From NCBI GenBank assembly GCA_964194935.1, contig CAXMOL010000106.1:29138-93137 (forward strand): a stretch of DNA of 64,000 nt. The letters are read 5' to 3'. Made by a program: the position numbers and the translations under genes. Under the pieces are notes generated by a model. It saw only the letters and a program-made list of their open reading frames with translations, had not been told where the DNA came from and made no database searches. Within the stretch, counting starts at the first letter, position 1, and the number at the start of each line of letters is the position of its first letter. This document shows positions 7,738 to 16,007 of the stretch, piece by piece. Source of the stretch: JACZWZ01 sp964194935. GTDB taxonomy: Bacteria; Actinomycetota; Acidimicrobiia; Spongiisociales; UBA11373.

Positions 7738-8925
7738 ATGAGCACGTTTAGTTCCGACTTCGGCGCCCGCACGACGGCTCTCGTGGATGAAGGACTGTTC
7801 AAGGAGGAGCGAGTAATCGCCTCGTCCCAGGACGCCCGAATCCGTCTTGCCGATGGCGCTGAGGTAATAAACATGTGTGCCAACAACTACCTGGGCTTGG
7901 CCAATCATCCTGCGCTTGTGGAGGCCGCTCACAAGGCGCTCGATACATACGGATACGGGATGGCTTCGGTGCGCTTCATCTGTGGGACTCAGACTGTTCA
8001 CGGCGAACTCGAAGACCGGATCTCGAGTTTCCTGGGGATGGAAGACACGATCCTGTACTCGTCGTGTTTTGATGCCAACACCGGGCTGTTCGAGACGATC
8101 CTCGACGAGTCGGACGCAGTTATCTCCGATGCCCTGAATCATGCTTCGCTCATCGATGGGATCCGGCTGTGTAAGGCGCGACGGATGCGTTTCGCCAACA
8201 GTGACATGGGGGAGCTCACAGAGAGACTCGAAGAAGCGGCCGATGCTCGCTATCGACTGATCGTGACCGACGGCGTGTTCTCCATGGACGGGATGCTGGC
8301 GGATGTTCCGGCCATCGCGGATTTGGCCGACAAGCACGATGCGATGGTGATGGTGGACGATTCCCACGCGGTCGGATTTGTCGGTGAGCGGGGCCACGGG
8401 ACCGCCGAGGCGCGAGGAGCCGAAGGTCGTGTCGACATCCTCACCGGTACTTTTGGCAAGGCGCTGGGGGGCGCTTCCGGTGGGTACACCAGCGGCCCTG
8501 CAGAGGTGATCGGCTGGTTGCGACAGCGGTCTCGCCCCTATCTCTTCTCCAATTCCCTGGCTCCCGTGATTGCGGCGACGACCTTGCGGGCCCTCGACCT
8601 GATCGAAGAGTCGGATGAACTTCGGGTCAAGTTGGCTGCAAACGCGGCATTGTTCCGCCAGGGGATGGAGGCCTCGGGGTTCTCGTTGGGGGGCGCAGGG
8701 CATCCGATCATCCCTGTCATGCTCGGCGATGCCAAGGTTGCCGGAGAGATGGCCGCCCGCCTGCTCGAGGAGGGCATATATGTGATCGGATTCTCTTTCC
8801 CGGTGGTCCCCAAGGGAGAGGCCAGAATCAGAACCCAGATGTCGGCCGCTCATTCGTCTGATGACATAGAGCAAGCGGTGGCCGCATTCTCTCGAATCGG
8901 CACGGAGATGGGGGTGCTGGAGTGA
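7738..8925 (+). CDS. kbl: Glycine C-acetyltransferase (2-amino-3-ketobutyrate CoA ligase)
   Basis: A 395-residue alpha-oxoamine synthase. It cleaves 2-amino-3-oxobutyrate with CoA to glycine and acetyl-CoA, using PLP. Visible motifs are NMCANNYLGLANHP, the ring-stacking region SCFDANTGLFE, DDSHAVGFVG and the PLP lysine in TGTFGKALGG. The ATG at 7738 fits the usual N-terminus. Its stop overlaps the GTG start of tdh by 4 bp (GTGA), so the two are translationally coupled and form the threonine-to-glycine pathway. Length and motifs match E. coli Kbl. Confidence 0.96.
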   Translation: MSTFSSDFGARTTALVDEGLFKEERVIASSQDARIRLADGAEVINMCANNYLGLANHPALVEAAHKALDTYGYGMASVRFICGTQTVHGELEDRISSFLGMEDTILYSSCFDANTGLFETILDESDAVISDALNHASLIDGIRLCKARRMRFANSDMGELTERLEEAADARYRLIVTDGVFSMDGMLADVPAIADLADKHDAMVMVDDSHAVGFVGERGHGTAEARGAEGRVDILTGTFGKALGGASGGYTSGPAEVIGWLRQRSRPYLFSNSLAPVIAATTLRALDLIEESDELRVKLAANAALFRQGMEASGFSLGGAGHPIIPVMLGDAKVAGEMAARLLEEGIYVIGFSFPVVPKGEARIRTQMSAAHSSDDIEQAVAAFSRIGTEMGVLE

Positions 8926-9950
8926 GAGCGCTGGTCAAGGCAAAGTCCGAACCGGGGTTGTGGCTGGACGAGATCGATATTCCCCGGCCCGACGATCGCG
9001 ACGTCCTCATCAAGGTTTCCAAGACCTCCATCTGTGGGACCGATCTTCACATTTACAACTGGGATCAGTGGGCTCAGGAGACGATTCCGGTCCCGATGGC
9101 CGTGGGACATGAGTTCATGGGTGAGATCGTTCGGCTCGGCTCGGAGGTCAACGGCCTCGAGTTAGGTGCCCGGGTTTCCGGGGAGGGTCACATCACCTGC
9201 GGTCACTGCCGCAACTGTCGGGCCGGTCGTCGTCACTTCTGTCACAACCACCTCGGCCTCGGTGTCACCCGTCCCGGTGCGTTTGCCGAATACGTCACCC
9301 TTCCGGCTGAGAATGTCTTTCCAATACCGCAGCACATCGGAGACGACATCGCCTCGGTGTTGGATCCGCTCGGTAACGCCACCCACACCACTCTTGCTTT
9401 TGACCTCGTGGGCGAGGATGTGCTCATCACCGGAGCCGGGCCGATCGGGCTGATGGCGATCGCCATTGCACGGCACGTCGGGGCGCGGTTTGTGGTGATC
9501 ACCGATATCAATCCGTACCGGTTGGAGTTGGCGAAAGGGCTCGGCGTTGATCGCGCTATCGATGTGCGGTCCGAGTCGATCGACTCGGTAATGACGGAGC
9601 TGGGCATGACGGAGGGGTTCGATGTGGGACTAGAGATGTCAGGGGCTGCCTCGGCGTTGAACCAGATGCTCGAAGCTATGAACCACGGCGGCAATGTGGC
9701 CGTCCTTGGCATTCCGTCGGGTGATATCACCGTTGAGATGAACGAGGTCATCTTCAAGGGGTTGACCGTAAAGGGCATCTACGGAAGACGTATCTTCGAG
9801 ACTTGGTATAAGTCTGCTGCGATGCTGCAAAGCGGTCTTGATATCTCATCGATCGTGACCCACAATTTTGCGGCGGCTGACTTCGAGGACGCATTCGCCA
9901 CTGTTGCTTCGGGTGAGTGCGGCAAGGTCGTGCTGGACTGGTTGGCGTGA
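8922..9950 (+). CDS. tdh: L-threonine 3-dehydrogenase
   Basis: A 342-residue zinc alcohol dehydrogenase-type enzyme. It oxidises threonine to 2-amino-3-oxobutyrate with NAD+, feeding kbl. Catalytic zinc ligands are in SICGTDLHIY and VGHEFMGE. The structural zinc site is the four-Cys cluster CGHCRNCRAGRRHFC. The NAD fold is GAGPIGLMA. The DLHIYNWDQWAQ and GRRIFETWYK segments identify Tdh rather than a general alcohol dehydrogenase. The start is GTG 8922, overlapping kbl; the stop overlaps the next ATG by one base (TGATG). Confidence 0.96.
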   Translation: MRALVKAKSEPGLWLDEIDIPRPDDRDVLIKVSKTSICGTDLHIYNWDQWAQETIPVPMAVGHEFMGEIVRLGSEVNGLELGARVSGEGHITCGHCRNCRAGRRHFCHNHLGLGVTRPGAFAEYVTLPAENVFPIPQHIGDDIASVLDPLGNATHTTLAFDLVGEDVLITGAGPIGLMAIAIARHVGARFVVITDINPYRLELAKGLGVDRAIDVRSESIDSVMTELGMTEGFDVGLEMSGAASALNQMLEAMNHGGNVAVLGIPSGDITVEMNEVIFKGLTVKGIYGRRIFETWYKSAAMLQSGLDISSIVTHNFAAADFEDAFATVASGECGKVVLDWLA

Positions 9951-10366
9951 TGGATCTCTCGCTTGATCAGGCCGGACGGATAGTCGACGCGGCACTGGCA
10001 CGGGGTAGGGAGATGGGCCTGGCTCCACTTGCGGTCGCGGTGCTGGACGCCGGAGGTCACCTCAAGGCTTTCAAACGCGAGGATGATGCGGGCATAATCC
10101 GGCCGCAGATCGCGATCGGCAAGGCATGGGGAGCTCTGGGAATGGGGATGGGGACCAGGGCTCTGGCCTCCAAGAGCCCCGAGTTCCTGGCTGCGTTGGG
10201 GGCGATGTCGGGGGGCAAGGTGGTGCCGTCGCCCGGTGGAGTACTGATCCGTCAGGGCGAGCGTGTCGTCGGCGCGGTTGGCATCACCGGAGACACGGGA
10301 GACAATGACGAGGCATGCGCGGTGGCGGGGATCGAGGCGGCTGGCCTCGAGGCGGACACCGGTTGA
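9950..10366 (+). CDS. GlcG/HbpS-like (DUF336) heme-degrading-type protein
   Basis: A 138-residue single-domain protein of the GlcG/HbpS family. The pattern is LSLDQAGRIVDAALARGREMGL, VAVLDAGGHLKAFKREDDAG, then a Gly-rich GGVLIRQGERVVGAVGITGDTGDNDEACA. Family members occur next to glycolate oxidase or aldehyde/diol metabolism genes and some bind heme or cobalamin; the biochemical role is mostly undefined. Start ATG 9950 overlaps the tdh stop by one base, so it is the third gene of the kbl-tdh operon. A role linked to threonine breakdown is inference from position only. Confidence 0.85.
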   Translation: MDLSLDQAGRIVDAALARGREMGLAPLAVAVLDAGGHLKAFKREDDAGIIRPQIAIGKAWGALGMGMGTRALASKSPEFLAALGAMSGGKVVPSPGGVLIRQGERVVGAVGITGDTGDNDEACAVAGIEAAGLEADTG

Positions 10367-10446
10367 GGCAGCGGCCTTTGGTCCCTACCGGGCCGAGCGT
10401 GGCTCCTGCAGGGTGATGCAAAACAACTATCAAGAAGGGTCGTGAC

Positions 10447-11784
10447 ATGCGGCGCAAGGTGATCGTGATCGGGGCGGCTGGCCGCGATTTTCACAATTTC
10501 AACACTAGGTACCGCAATGATGAATCAACCGAGGTCGTGGCCTTTACAGCCGCCCAGATTCCCGGCATCGAGGGGCGCCGATACCCCGCCGAATTGGCCG
10601 GCCCGTTGTACCCCGATGGAATCCCGATCCACGCCGAGGATGAACTCCCGCAACTGATCGAGGCGCTGGGGGTCGATGAATGCGCCTTTTCATATAGCGA
10701 CATCTCATATGACCATGTGATGCGGGTCGGGGCAGTCGTAATGGCAGCCGGAGCATCCTTCACGCTGTTGGGGCCGACAGATACGCAGATCCGCAGCACC
10801 AAACCGGTGGTCGCAGTGTGCGCTGTTCGCACCGGCGCCGGCAAGAGCCAAACGGCGCGGCGGGCAGTCGAGGTTCTGATGAGCAAAGGGCTGAAGGTCG
10901 TGGCGGTTCGGCATCCAATGCCATACGGAAATCTTGTGGCCCAGAAGGTGCAGCGGTTTGCCGAGATCGAAGACCTCGAGCGCCACGATTGCACCATCGA
11001 AGAGATGGAGGAATACGAGCCCCATATTGTGCGCGGCAACGTGATCTATGCGGGCAACGATTACGAGGCCATCGTTCGGGCGGCCGAAGATGATCCCGAC
11101 GGGTGTGACGTAATCGTGTGGGATGGCGGAAACAACGATGTGTCCTTCTACGAAACGGATCTCTTGATAACGGTTGTCGACCCTCACCGGCCGGGTCACG
11201 AGTTGGCGTACTACCCCGGAGAGGTCAACTTTCGACGGGCTGATGTGATCGTGATGAACAAGATGGACAGCGCTGGGCGAGAGGGAATCGACGAGGTAAA
11301 AGCGAACATCGCTGAGCACAATCCGACCGCCACCGTCATCGAGGCCGCTTCGCCACCGGTGCTGCAGAATCCGGACATCGTGCGCGGTAAGAGGGTGCTG
11401 GTGGTCGAGGACGGGCCGACACTGACGCACGGCGGAATGAAGATCGGCGCGGGTGTTGTGGCGGCTGCCCAACACGGGGCGGCGGCCTTTGTCGATCCGC
11501 GACCGTATTTGGTCGGAAGCCTTGTCGACACGTTCGAAAAGTATCCCGAGATTGGCACCGTCCTCCCGGCGATGGGTTATGGCGCCGATCAGATAAAGGA
11601 CTTGCAGGCAACTATCAACGCCACCGAATGCGATGTTGTAGTGATCGGGACGCCGATCGATCTGACGCGAGTGCTCGAAATCGACAAACCGCACACCAGG
11701 GTCACCTACGACCTCGATGAAATGGGCCATCCCGATATGGATGATGTCCTTACCGGATTCGTCGAGGTGATGGGGCTCGGGTAG
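10447..11784 (+). CDS. Cyclic 2,3-diphosphoglycerate synthetase-like P-loop protein
   Basis: A 445-residue protein similar to the archaeal cyclic 2,3-diphosphoglycerate synthetase. An N-terminal Rossmann-like part (VIVIGAAGRDFHNFNTRYR) is followed by a P-loop domain with Walker A VRTGAGKSQTARR at about residue 130 and an NKMD motif (VIVMNKMDSAG). Archaeal enzymes make cyclic diphosphoglycerate, a thermoprotectant. Bacterial homologues are often annotated as GTPases and their product has not been shown, so the function here is open. It follows the DUF336 gene after 80 bp and may be its own transcript. Confidence 0.85.
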   Translation: MRRKVIVIGAAGRDFHNFNTRYRNDESTEVVAFTAAQIPGIEGRRYPAELAGPLYPDGIPIHAEDELPQLIEALGVDECAFSYSDISYDHVMRVGAVVMAAGASFTLLGPTDTQIRSTKPVVAVCAVRTGAGKSQTARRAVEVLMSKGLKVVAVRHPMPYGNLVAQKVQRFAEIEDLERHDCTIEEMEEYEPHIVRGNVIYAGNDYEAIVRAAEDDPDGCDVIVWDGGNNDVSFYETDLLITVVDPHRPGHELAYYPGEVNFRRADVIVMNKMDSAGREGIDEVKANIAEHNPTATVIEAASPPVLQNPDIVRGKRVLVVEDGPTLTHGGMKIGAGVVAAAQHGAAAFVDPRPYLVGSLVDTFEKYPEIGTVLPAMGYGADQIKDLQATINATECDVVVIGTPIDLTRVLEIDKPHTRVTYDLDEMGHPDMDDVLTGFVEVMGLG

Positions 11785-11901
11785 TCGTACGGTCCTTTTC
11801 CTACGCACGCTCTGACCGCCGCGGGTAGGTTCGGGATCCGAGACGGACGCAAGGGAGCCTCGGGCACCAACGCTGGCGCGCTGCCGGTGGTGCTGGGGTT
11901 C

Positions 11902-12063
11902 ATGGGGTGGGACCCGATGATCGAGATCTGCGAGTTTTGGAACGCCCTATGGAACGACGCCTGGGGAACCTGGGATGGTCTGTGGTTGTTTCAGGTCCGA
12001 CAGCGGCCGATAGATCGAGCCCTGAGCGAGCCCCGCTTCGTCGAGGTGCTGGGACTTGGCTAG
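11902..12063 (+). CDS. Possible small Trp-rich protein (53 aa)
   Basis: A short open frame not recognised as any family. It begins MGWDPMIEICEFWNALWNDA and has seven Trp residues within its first 28 codons. The frame shows high GC at third positions (roughly four in five codons by eye), which favours coding. Its stop overlaps the TTG start of the next lipoprotein gene, consistent with coupling. The frame stays open upstream, so GTG starts 15-20 bp earlier are also possible. This is a candidate only: no ribosome site or homologue was confirmed. Confidence 0.35.
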   Translation: MGWDPMIEICEFWNALWNDAWGTWDGLWLFQVRQRPIDRALSEPRFVEVLGLG

Positions 12064-12424
12064 TCGGATTCCCGGGTTCGGGAGCCTGGTCTTGGTCGCC
12101 GCGGTGGCCATTTCGGCTTGTGGGGGAGGCGAATCCGTCGCCGTAGATGTCCCCGACGATGCCACCTTCTGCTCGGTGTTCTTGGGCGAATACAAGGCTG
12201 CTTTGAGTGACGCCGTGGCGGCCACCGACGCCGGGTTTGATGCTGCATCGGCTCGAATCAACGCCTGGGCCGAGGTATTGGTCTCGCTCGCTCCGGAGGA
12301 GATTGGTGTTCAGTCCAAGGACAATCTGTTGTATCACCAAGCCCAGGCGGATCTTCTCTCGGCGGCTGCGTTCATCCCGGGGAGCAATGAGATGCATGCT
12401 TGGGCCAATGCCAACTGCGGCTAG
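12056..12424 (+). CDS. Small lipoprotein of unknown function
   Basis: A 122-residue protein with a signal peptide and lipobox (AISAC at residues 18-22), so it is probably lipid-anchored outside the membrane. The mature part has two more Cys (about residues 39 and 121) that could form a disulfide, and is mainly helical. No known family was recognised. The size and Cys pattern resemble the two lipoproteins at 62.3-63.3 kb, but without clear sequence similarity. The TTG at 12056 was chosen because it gives a complete signal peptide; no better start is in frame close by. Confidence 0.65.
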   Translation: MASRIPGFGSLVLVAAVAISACGGGESVAVDVPDDATFCSVFLGEYKAALSDAVAATDAGFDAASARINAWAEVLVSLAPEEIGVQSKDNLLYHQAQADLLSAAAFIPGSNEMHAWANANCG

Positions 12425-12457
12425 CCCTTCAAGATCCGCCTAGCCCGGGGAATCGAG

Positions 12458-14086
12458 TCAGGGAGAAGGCCGTTTCATGATCGGCTGCAGGAACCGTGCG
12501 CTGCGCAATGGTTCGGCGGCGGCGGCGGCGAGCACCCCACCGCCGAGTGCTCCCGCAATTCCGGGCGCAGACGCGTCGGCGCCCCCAAGGTAAAGGCCCT
12601 TGACCTCGGAGCGGGGGACAAGGGACTGGTCGGCAAATCGCTCCGGTGCTGTCCCGAGCCCATAGATCGAACCTTGTGGCGATGCGGCGAAGTGGTTGGT
12701 CGATAGCGGGGTCGACATCTCGACGTGATCAACGAATGGGGCGAGATCCGGGTATTCGTCCAGGTATTGCTGCAACAGTCGGTCGGTGAGTTCCGTTTTG
12801 AACGCGTCGTATTCGGCCCCCCGCTTTTTCCATCGGCTGCCCTGCCACCGACCAAACGCATCCCAGGGAACGAATGTGATTGCCTCACCCGTGTTTCGTA
12901 GCTCCGGCCCCGGGTCGTGCTGGGGATCCTTGAGTGACGGGAAGCTACAGAACATCACCGGCGTGCGACCGGGGGTGCGATCCGGATCTACATCCCACCC
13001 TGCAATCTCCATGTCCCAGGAGTCGTAGTACCACTGGCAGTACCGCTTGGCACCCTTGGCGCCTATGTCGCCCTTGAATCCGATGTACAGACTGACGTGT
13101 GCCGGACCGGCCTCGCGGTACGGTGCCTGAGAGCCAGGCAGGCCGGCTTCGAGCAAGTTGGATGTGGGGATCGCTCCTGCAGTGCTGATGACCCGTTTGG
13201 CGGCGATTTCGGCGCCACTTGCCAGGCGGACACCGGTGACCGTTCCCCGTCGGGTGACGATTTGATCGACTGTGTGGCGTACGGCCGTCCATCCGCCCCC
13301 GTCGGCGACCGTCGTCAGGAGAGCCGGCGCGATGCTGGAAGCACCGCCGACCGGGTAGTAGGCGCCGTGTAGGAAGTGGCGCACCATGAGCGCGTGCATC
13401 GCAAAAGAGGACCGGGCCGGGGTGGCCCCGTAATACCCCCACTGGGCGGCGAGGACGGCTCGGAGGCGGGGGTCCGAGGTGAGCGATGCCAGGACTTCAG
13501 CCGTAGTCGCGCTCATGTACTCCTGGGCGGTTGCTGTGGCCCGCTTACGGCCGCTCGTGGGCAGCAGGCGCGGCATGGCTCGAACCTGCAGTGCTTTGGC
13601 TGTCGAGCGGGCTGCGGTGCGGGTAATCATCAGGTACTCGTCAACGGCGCTGCGTTCCTCGGGAAACGCGTCTATCAAGGTCTCGCGAAACGCCTCCGGC
13701 GTATCCGGAAGTTGGATTGAGAAGCCATCGGGAAAGTTGAATTCGTCGTAGAACTCCCCAACCGGCTGCCACTGGAGACGCCCGTCGGTCAGTGTCTGGA
13801 GCAGGCGACCCGGATAGCTCGCCTCGGACATCTCACCCACGATGTGTACTCCGACATCCCAGCGATATCCGGGTCGCTTGAACATCTGAGTGAAGCCGCC
13901 GGGGATGTTGTGCTGTTCCAGGACGAGGACCCTTCGCCCCAGTTTGGAAAGCATTGCTGCAGACGCCATTCCGCCGATGCCGGACCCGATGACGATGTAG
14001 TCCCAGGGGCCGTCTGGAATCTCATGACTCCACGGTCGGTTTGGCTGGTCGGTCAAGCGCCCCCGGCAGGAATCGAACCTACTCAT
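12458..14086 (-). CDS. RetSat/CrtISO-like FAD-dependent oxidoreductase
   Basis: An oxidoreductase of about 530 residues from the phytoene desaturase/carotenoid isomerase/retinol saturase superfamily. The FAD motif is YIVIGSGIGGMASAAMLSKLG followed by LEQHNIPGG. The C-terminal dinucleotide-binding segment is GLYLGGADASAPGIAGALGGG. The substrate is probably an isoprenoid or other long polyene, but no carotenoid genes are adjacent. The start is odd. From ATG 14086 the first codons (SRFDSCRGR) are a translation of a duplicated tRNA 3' end. A TTG at 14056 giving MTDQPNRPWSHEIP just after the duplicated segment is an alternative start. Confidence 0.88.
   Translation of the reverse strand: MSRFDSCRGRLTDQPNRPWSHEIPDGPWDYIVIGSGIGGMASAAMLSKLGRRVLVLEQHNIPGGFTQMFKRPGYRWDVGVHIVGEMSEASYPGRLLQTLTDGRLQWQPVGEFYDEFNFPDGFSIQLPDTPEAFRETLIDAFPEERSAVDEYLMITRTAARSTAKALQVRAMPRLLPTSGRKRATATAQEYMSATTAEVLASLTSDPRLRAVLAAQWGYYGATPARSSFAMHALMVRHFLHGAYYPVGGASSIAPALLTTVADGGGWTAVRHTVDQIVTRRGTVTGVRLASGAEIAAKRVISTAGAIPTSNLLEAGLPGSQAPYREAGPAHVSLYIGFKGDIGAKGAKRYCQWYYDSWDMEIAGWDVDPDRTPGRTPVMFCSFPSLKDPQHDPGPELRNTGEAITFVPWDAFGRWQGSRWKKRGAEYDAFKTELTDRLLQQYLDEYPDLAPFVDHVEMSTPLSTNHFAASPQGSIYGLGTAPERFADQSLVPRSEVKGLYLGGADASAPGIAGALGGGVLAAAAAEPLRSARFLQPIMKRPSP
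14052..14080. repeat. Duplicated 3' end of tRNA-Arg (att-like scar)
   Basis: The 29 bases at 14052-14080 are identical to 14191-14219, which hold the 3' part (T arm and acceptor strand) of tRNA-Arg(CCG) plus 6 bp of flank. The copies are in direct orientation, 139 bp apart. Integrases commonly leave such a tRNA 3' duplication; a deleted tandem tRNA copy is the alternative. Confidence 0.75.
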
Positions 14087-14124
14087 GGGGTACCGAGCGA
14101 AGCGAGGTTCGTTGGTCGTGACGT

Positions 14125-14143
14125 CGAGCCCGGATAGGGCTCG
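14125..14143. terminator. Hairpin downstream of tRNA-Arg
   Basis: The arms cgagccc and gggctcg enclose a 5-nt loop, about 54 bp beyond the 3' end of the leftward tRNA. It has no T-run, so it may be a processing or weak termination structure. Confidence 0.35.
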
Positions 14144-14196
14144 AAAGGATGCGACCCCTCGGCCGGTTGGTCGGGCTTTGTGTCCGCTCTGTCAAG

Positions 14197-14269
14197 CGCC
14201 CCCGGCAGGAATCGAACCTGCGCACCCGGCTCCGGAGGCCGGTGCTCTAATCCCCTGAGCTACGAGGGC
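14197..14269 (-). tRNA. tRNA-Arg (anticodon CCG)
   Basis: Read on the minus strand, a full cloverleaf of 73 nt can be drawn. The acceptor is gccctcg paired with cgggggc (one G-U). The D arm is gctc/gagc. The anticodon stem ccggc/gccgg holds loop ctCCGga. The T arm is cagg-ttcgaat-cctg. CCG reads the Arg codon CGG. No CCA is encoded. The gene lies 64 bp from, and divergent to, argS, the synthetase that charges it. Confidence 0.93.
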
Positions 14270-14333
14270 AGCGCATCGAGTGTACCGATGGACCAATCGG
14301 TGGATAATCCACCGGTACGATCAAGTACCTCTT

Positions 14334-15998
14334 ATGACTTCATTCCCCGACGTGATCGAACAAGCGGTGCAAAGCGCTCTCGCGTCGGTTACCGCTGCCG
14401 GGTCGATACCGGAGCTGGGAACCGTCGCGTTCGTAGTGGAGCGTCCGCGTGATCGCGATCATGGCGACTGGGCGACGAACATTGCGTTGGTCGCAGCAAA
14501 GCAAGCCGGAGTTGCGCCGCCGGATCTGGCTGCGCTCGTTGTCGAGCATCTACCGGACGTCCCCTACCTGGCGTCGACTGATATCGCGGGCCCCGGATTC
14601 ATCAATTTCACTCTTGCTCCCGACTGGTATCACGAGGTGCTGCGCAAGGCCGCCGATGGTGGACCCGACCATGCCCGCGGTAAGCGGGGATCCGGAGAGC
14701 GGATTCAGGTCGAGTTCGTTTCCTCGAATCCGAACGGCCCGCTTCACATAGGCCATGGGCGCGGCGGGGTAATAGGCGATGTCATCGCCAATGCCCTCGA
14801 CTACGCCGGCTATCCGGTGAGTCGCGAGTACTACTACAACGATGCCGGTGTGCAGATGGACCGCTACGCCGCCAGCCTCGAGGCGCTCTACCTCGAAGTC
14901 AACGGTCTCGATACCGAATTTCCCGAGGACGGATATCACGGCGCGTATGTCAGGGAGTGGGCCGAGCAATTGTTCGCCGAGCAGGGTGACTCTCTGGTGG
15001 ATCTGGACGACCGCCGAGACCGGATTCGGCAATGGGGACTGGAGCGGGCGATGCTCGAGATCGAGGAAACGCTGGAAATGGCCGGTATCAGTTTCGATCA
15101 ATGGTTCAGCGAGACGACGCTGCACGAAAGCGGTGACGTAGATCGTTCGATAGAGGTTCTCCGGGAGCGCGGTCACGTCTACGAAGACGACGGCGCCTCG
15201 TGGTTCCGGACCACCGACTTTGGAGACGAAAAGGATCGGGTGCTGGTCAAGTCGGATGGGGAGTACACCTACATCGCTCCTGACATCGCTTATCACCGAG
15301 ATAAATTCGAGCGTGGCTTCGATCGTGCCATCAACGTTTGGGGTGCCGATCACCATGGCTACATCCCTCGGATGAAGGCAGCGGTACAGGCACTGGGGTA
15401 TGAGCCCGATCGCCTCGAGGTCCTGATCAATCAAATGGTCAACGTGAGCCGCGGCGGGGACCCGGTACGCATGTCGATGCGGACGGGGGAGTTCATCTCC
15501 TTCCGTGAGGTCCTAGAGGAGGTGGGGACCGACGCCACCCGATTCCATCTTGCGGCGTTTAGTCCCGATACCACCATCAACTTCGATCTGGAGGAGGCCA
15601 AGGCGCAGTCGATGGACAACCCGGTCTACTACCTCCAATACGCGCACGCCAGGATGTGTTCTCTGGAGGCCTTTGCCGCCGAGCAGGGCATTGTGCGCCA
15701 GCCGATGGACGAAGTCGATCTGTCGGTGTTGGACCATCCGGCCGAATTCGCTCTGCTCCGTGAAGCCGACCGCCTCGGTGAAGAGATCGCCGAGGCTGCG
15801 AGGCGCCGTGCCCCGCATCGCGTTGCCACCTACGGCACCGACTTCGCTACCGCCTTCCACCGGTTCTATAGCGAGTGCCGGGTGGTCGTTGACGATCCTG
15901 GCGTCACCCAAGCCCGCTTGTGGCTCATTGCCGCCAGCAAGAGTGTGATCCTGGCGGTATTGGGGGTGCTCGGCCTGAGCGCTCCCGAGACGATGTGA
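14334..15998 (+). CDS. argS: Arginyl-tRNA synthetase
   Basis: A 554-residue class Ia aminoacyl-tRNA synthetase. The N-terminal Add-1 domain (to about residue 110) contains DHGDWATNIAL. The catalytic HIGH motif is in NPNGPLHIGHGRGG. The KMSKS-like loop reads VRMSMRTG, with Met in place of the second Lys, a degeneration known in this enzyme family. The C-terminal anticodon-binding domain has the usual ATYGTDFATAFHRFYSECRV. The ATG at 14334 gives the normal N-terminus (MTSFPDVIEQAVQSAL). It converges with tyrA after only 9 bp, leaving no room for a separate terminator. Confidence 0.97.
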   Translation: MTSFPDVIEQAVQSALASVTAAGSIPELGTVAFVVERPRDRDHGDWATNIALVAAKQAGVAPPDLAALVVEHLPDVPYLASTDIAGPGFINFTLAPDWYHEVLRKAADGGPDHARGKRGSGERIQVEFVSSNPNGPLHIGHGRGGVIGDVIANALDYAGYPVSREYYYNDAGVQMDRYAASLEALYLEVNGLDTEFPEDGYHGAYVREWAEQLFAEQGDSLVDLDDRRDRIRQWGLERAMLEIEETLEMAGISFDQWFSETTLHESGDVDRSIEVLRERGHVYEDDGASWFRTTDFGDEKDRVLVKSDGEYTYIAPDIAYHRDKFERGFDRAINVWGADHHGYIPRMKAAVQALGYEPDRLEVLINQMVNVSRGGDPVRMSMRTGEFISFREVLEEVGTDATRFHLAAFSPDTTINFDLEEAKAQSMDNPVYYLQYAHARMCSLEAFAAEQGIVRQPMDEVDLSVLDHPAEFALLREADRLGEEIAEAARRRAPHRVATYGTDFATAFHRFYSECRVVVDDPGVTQARLWLIAASKSVILAVLGVLGLSAPETM

Positions 15999-16007
15999 CC
16001 AAGATTC

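Noticed and set aside
7180..8874. 564-codon open frame on the minus strand opposite kbl
   Set aside because: It is antisense to kbl, which has full PLP-enzyme motifs; the minus frame lacks any recognisable domain and is a by-product of GC-rich codon use.
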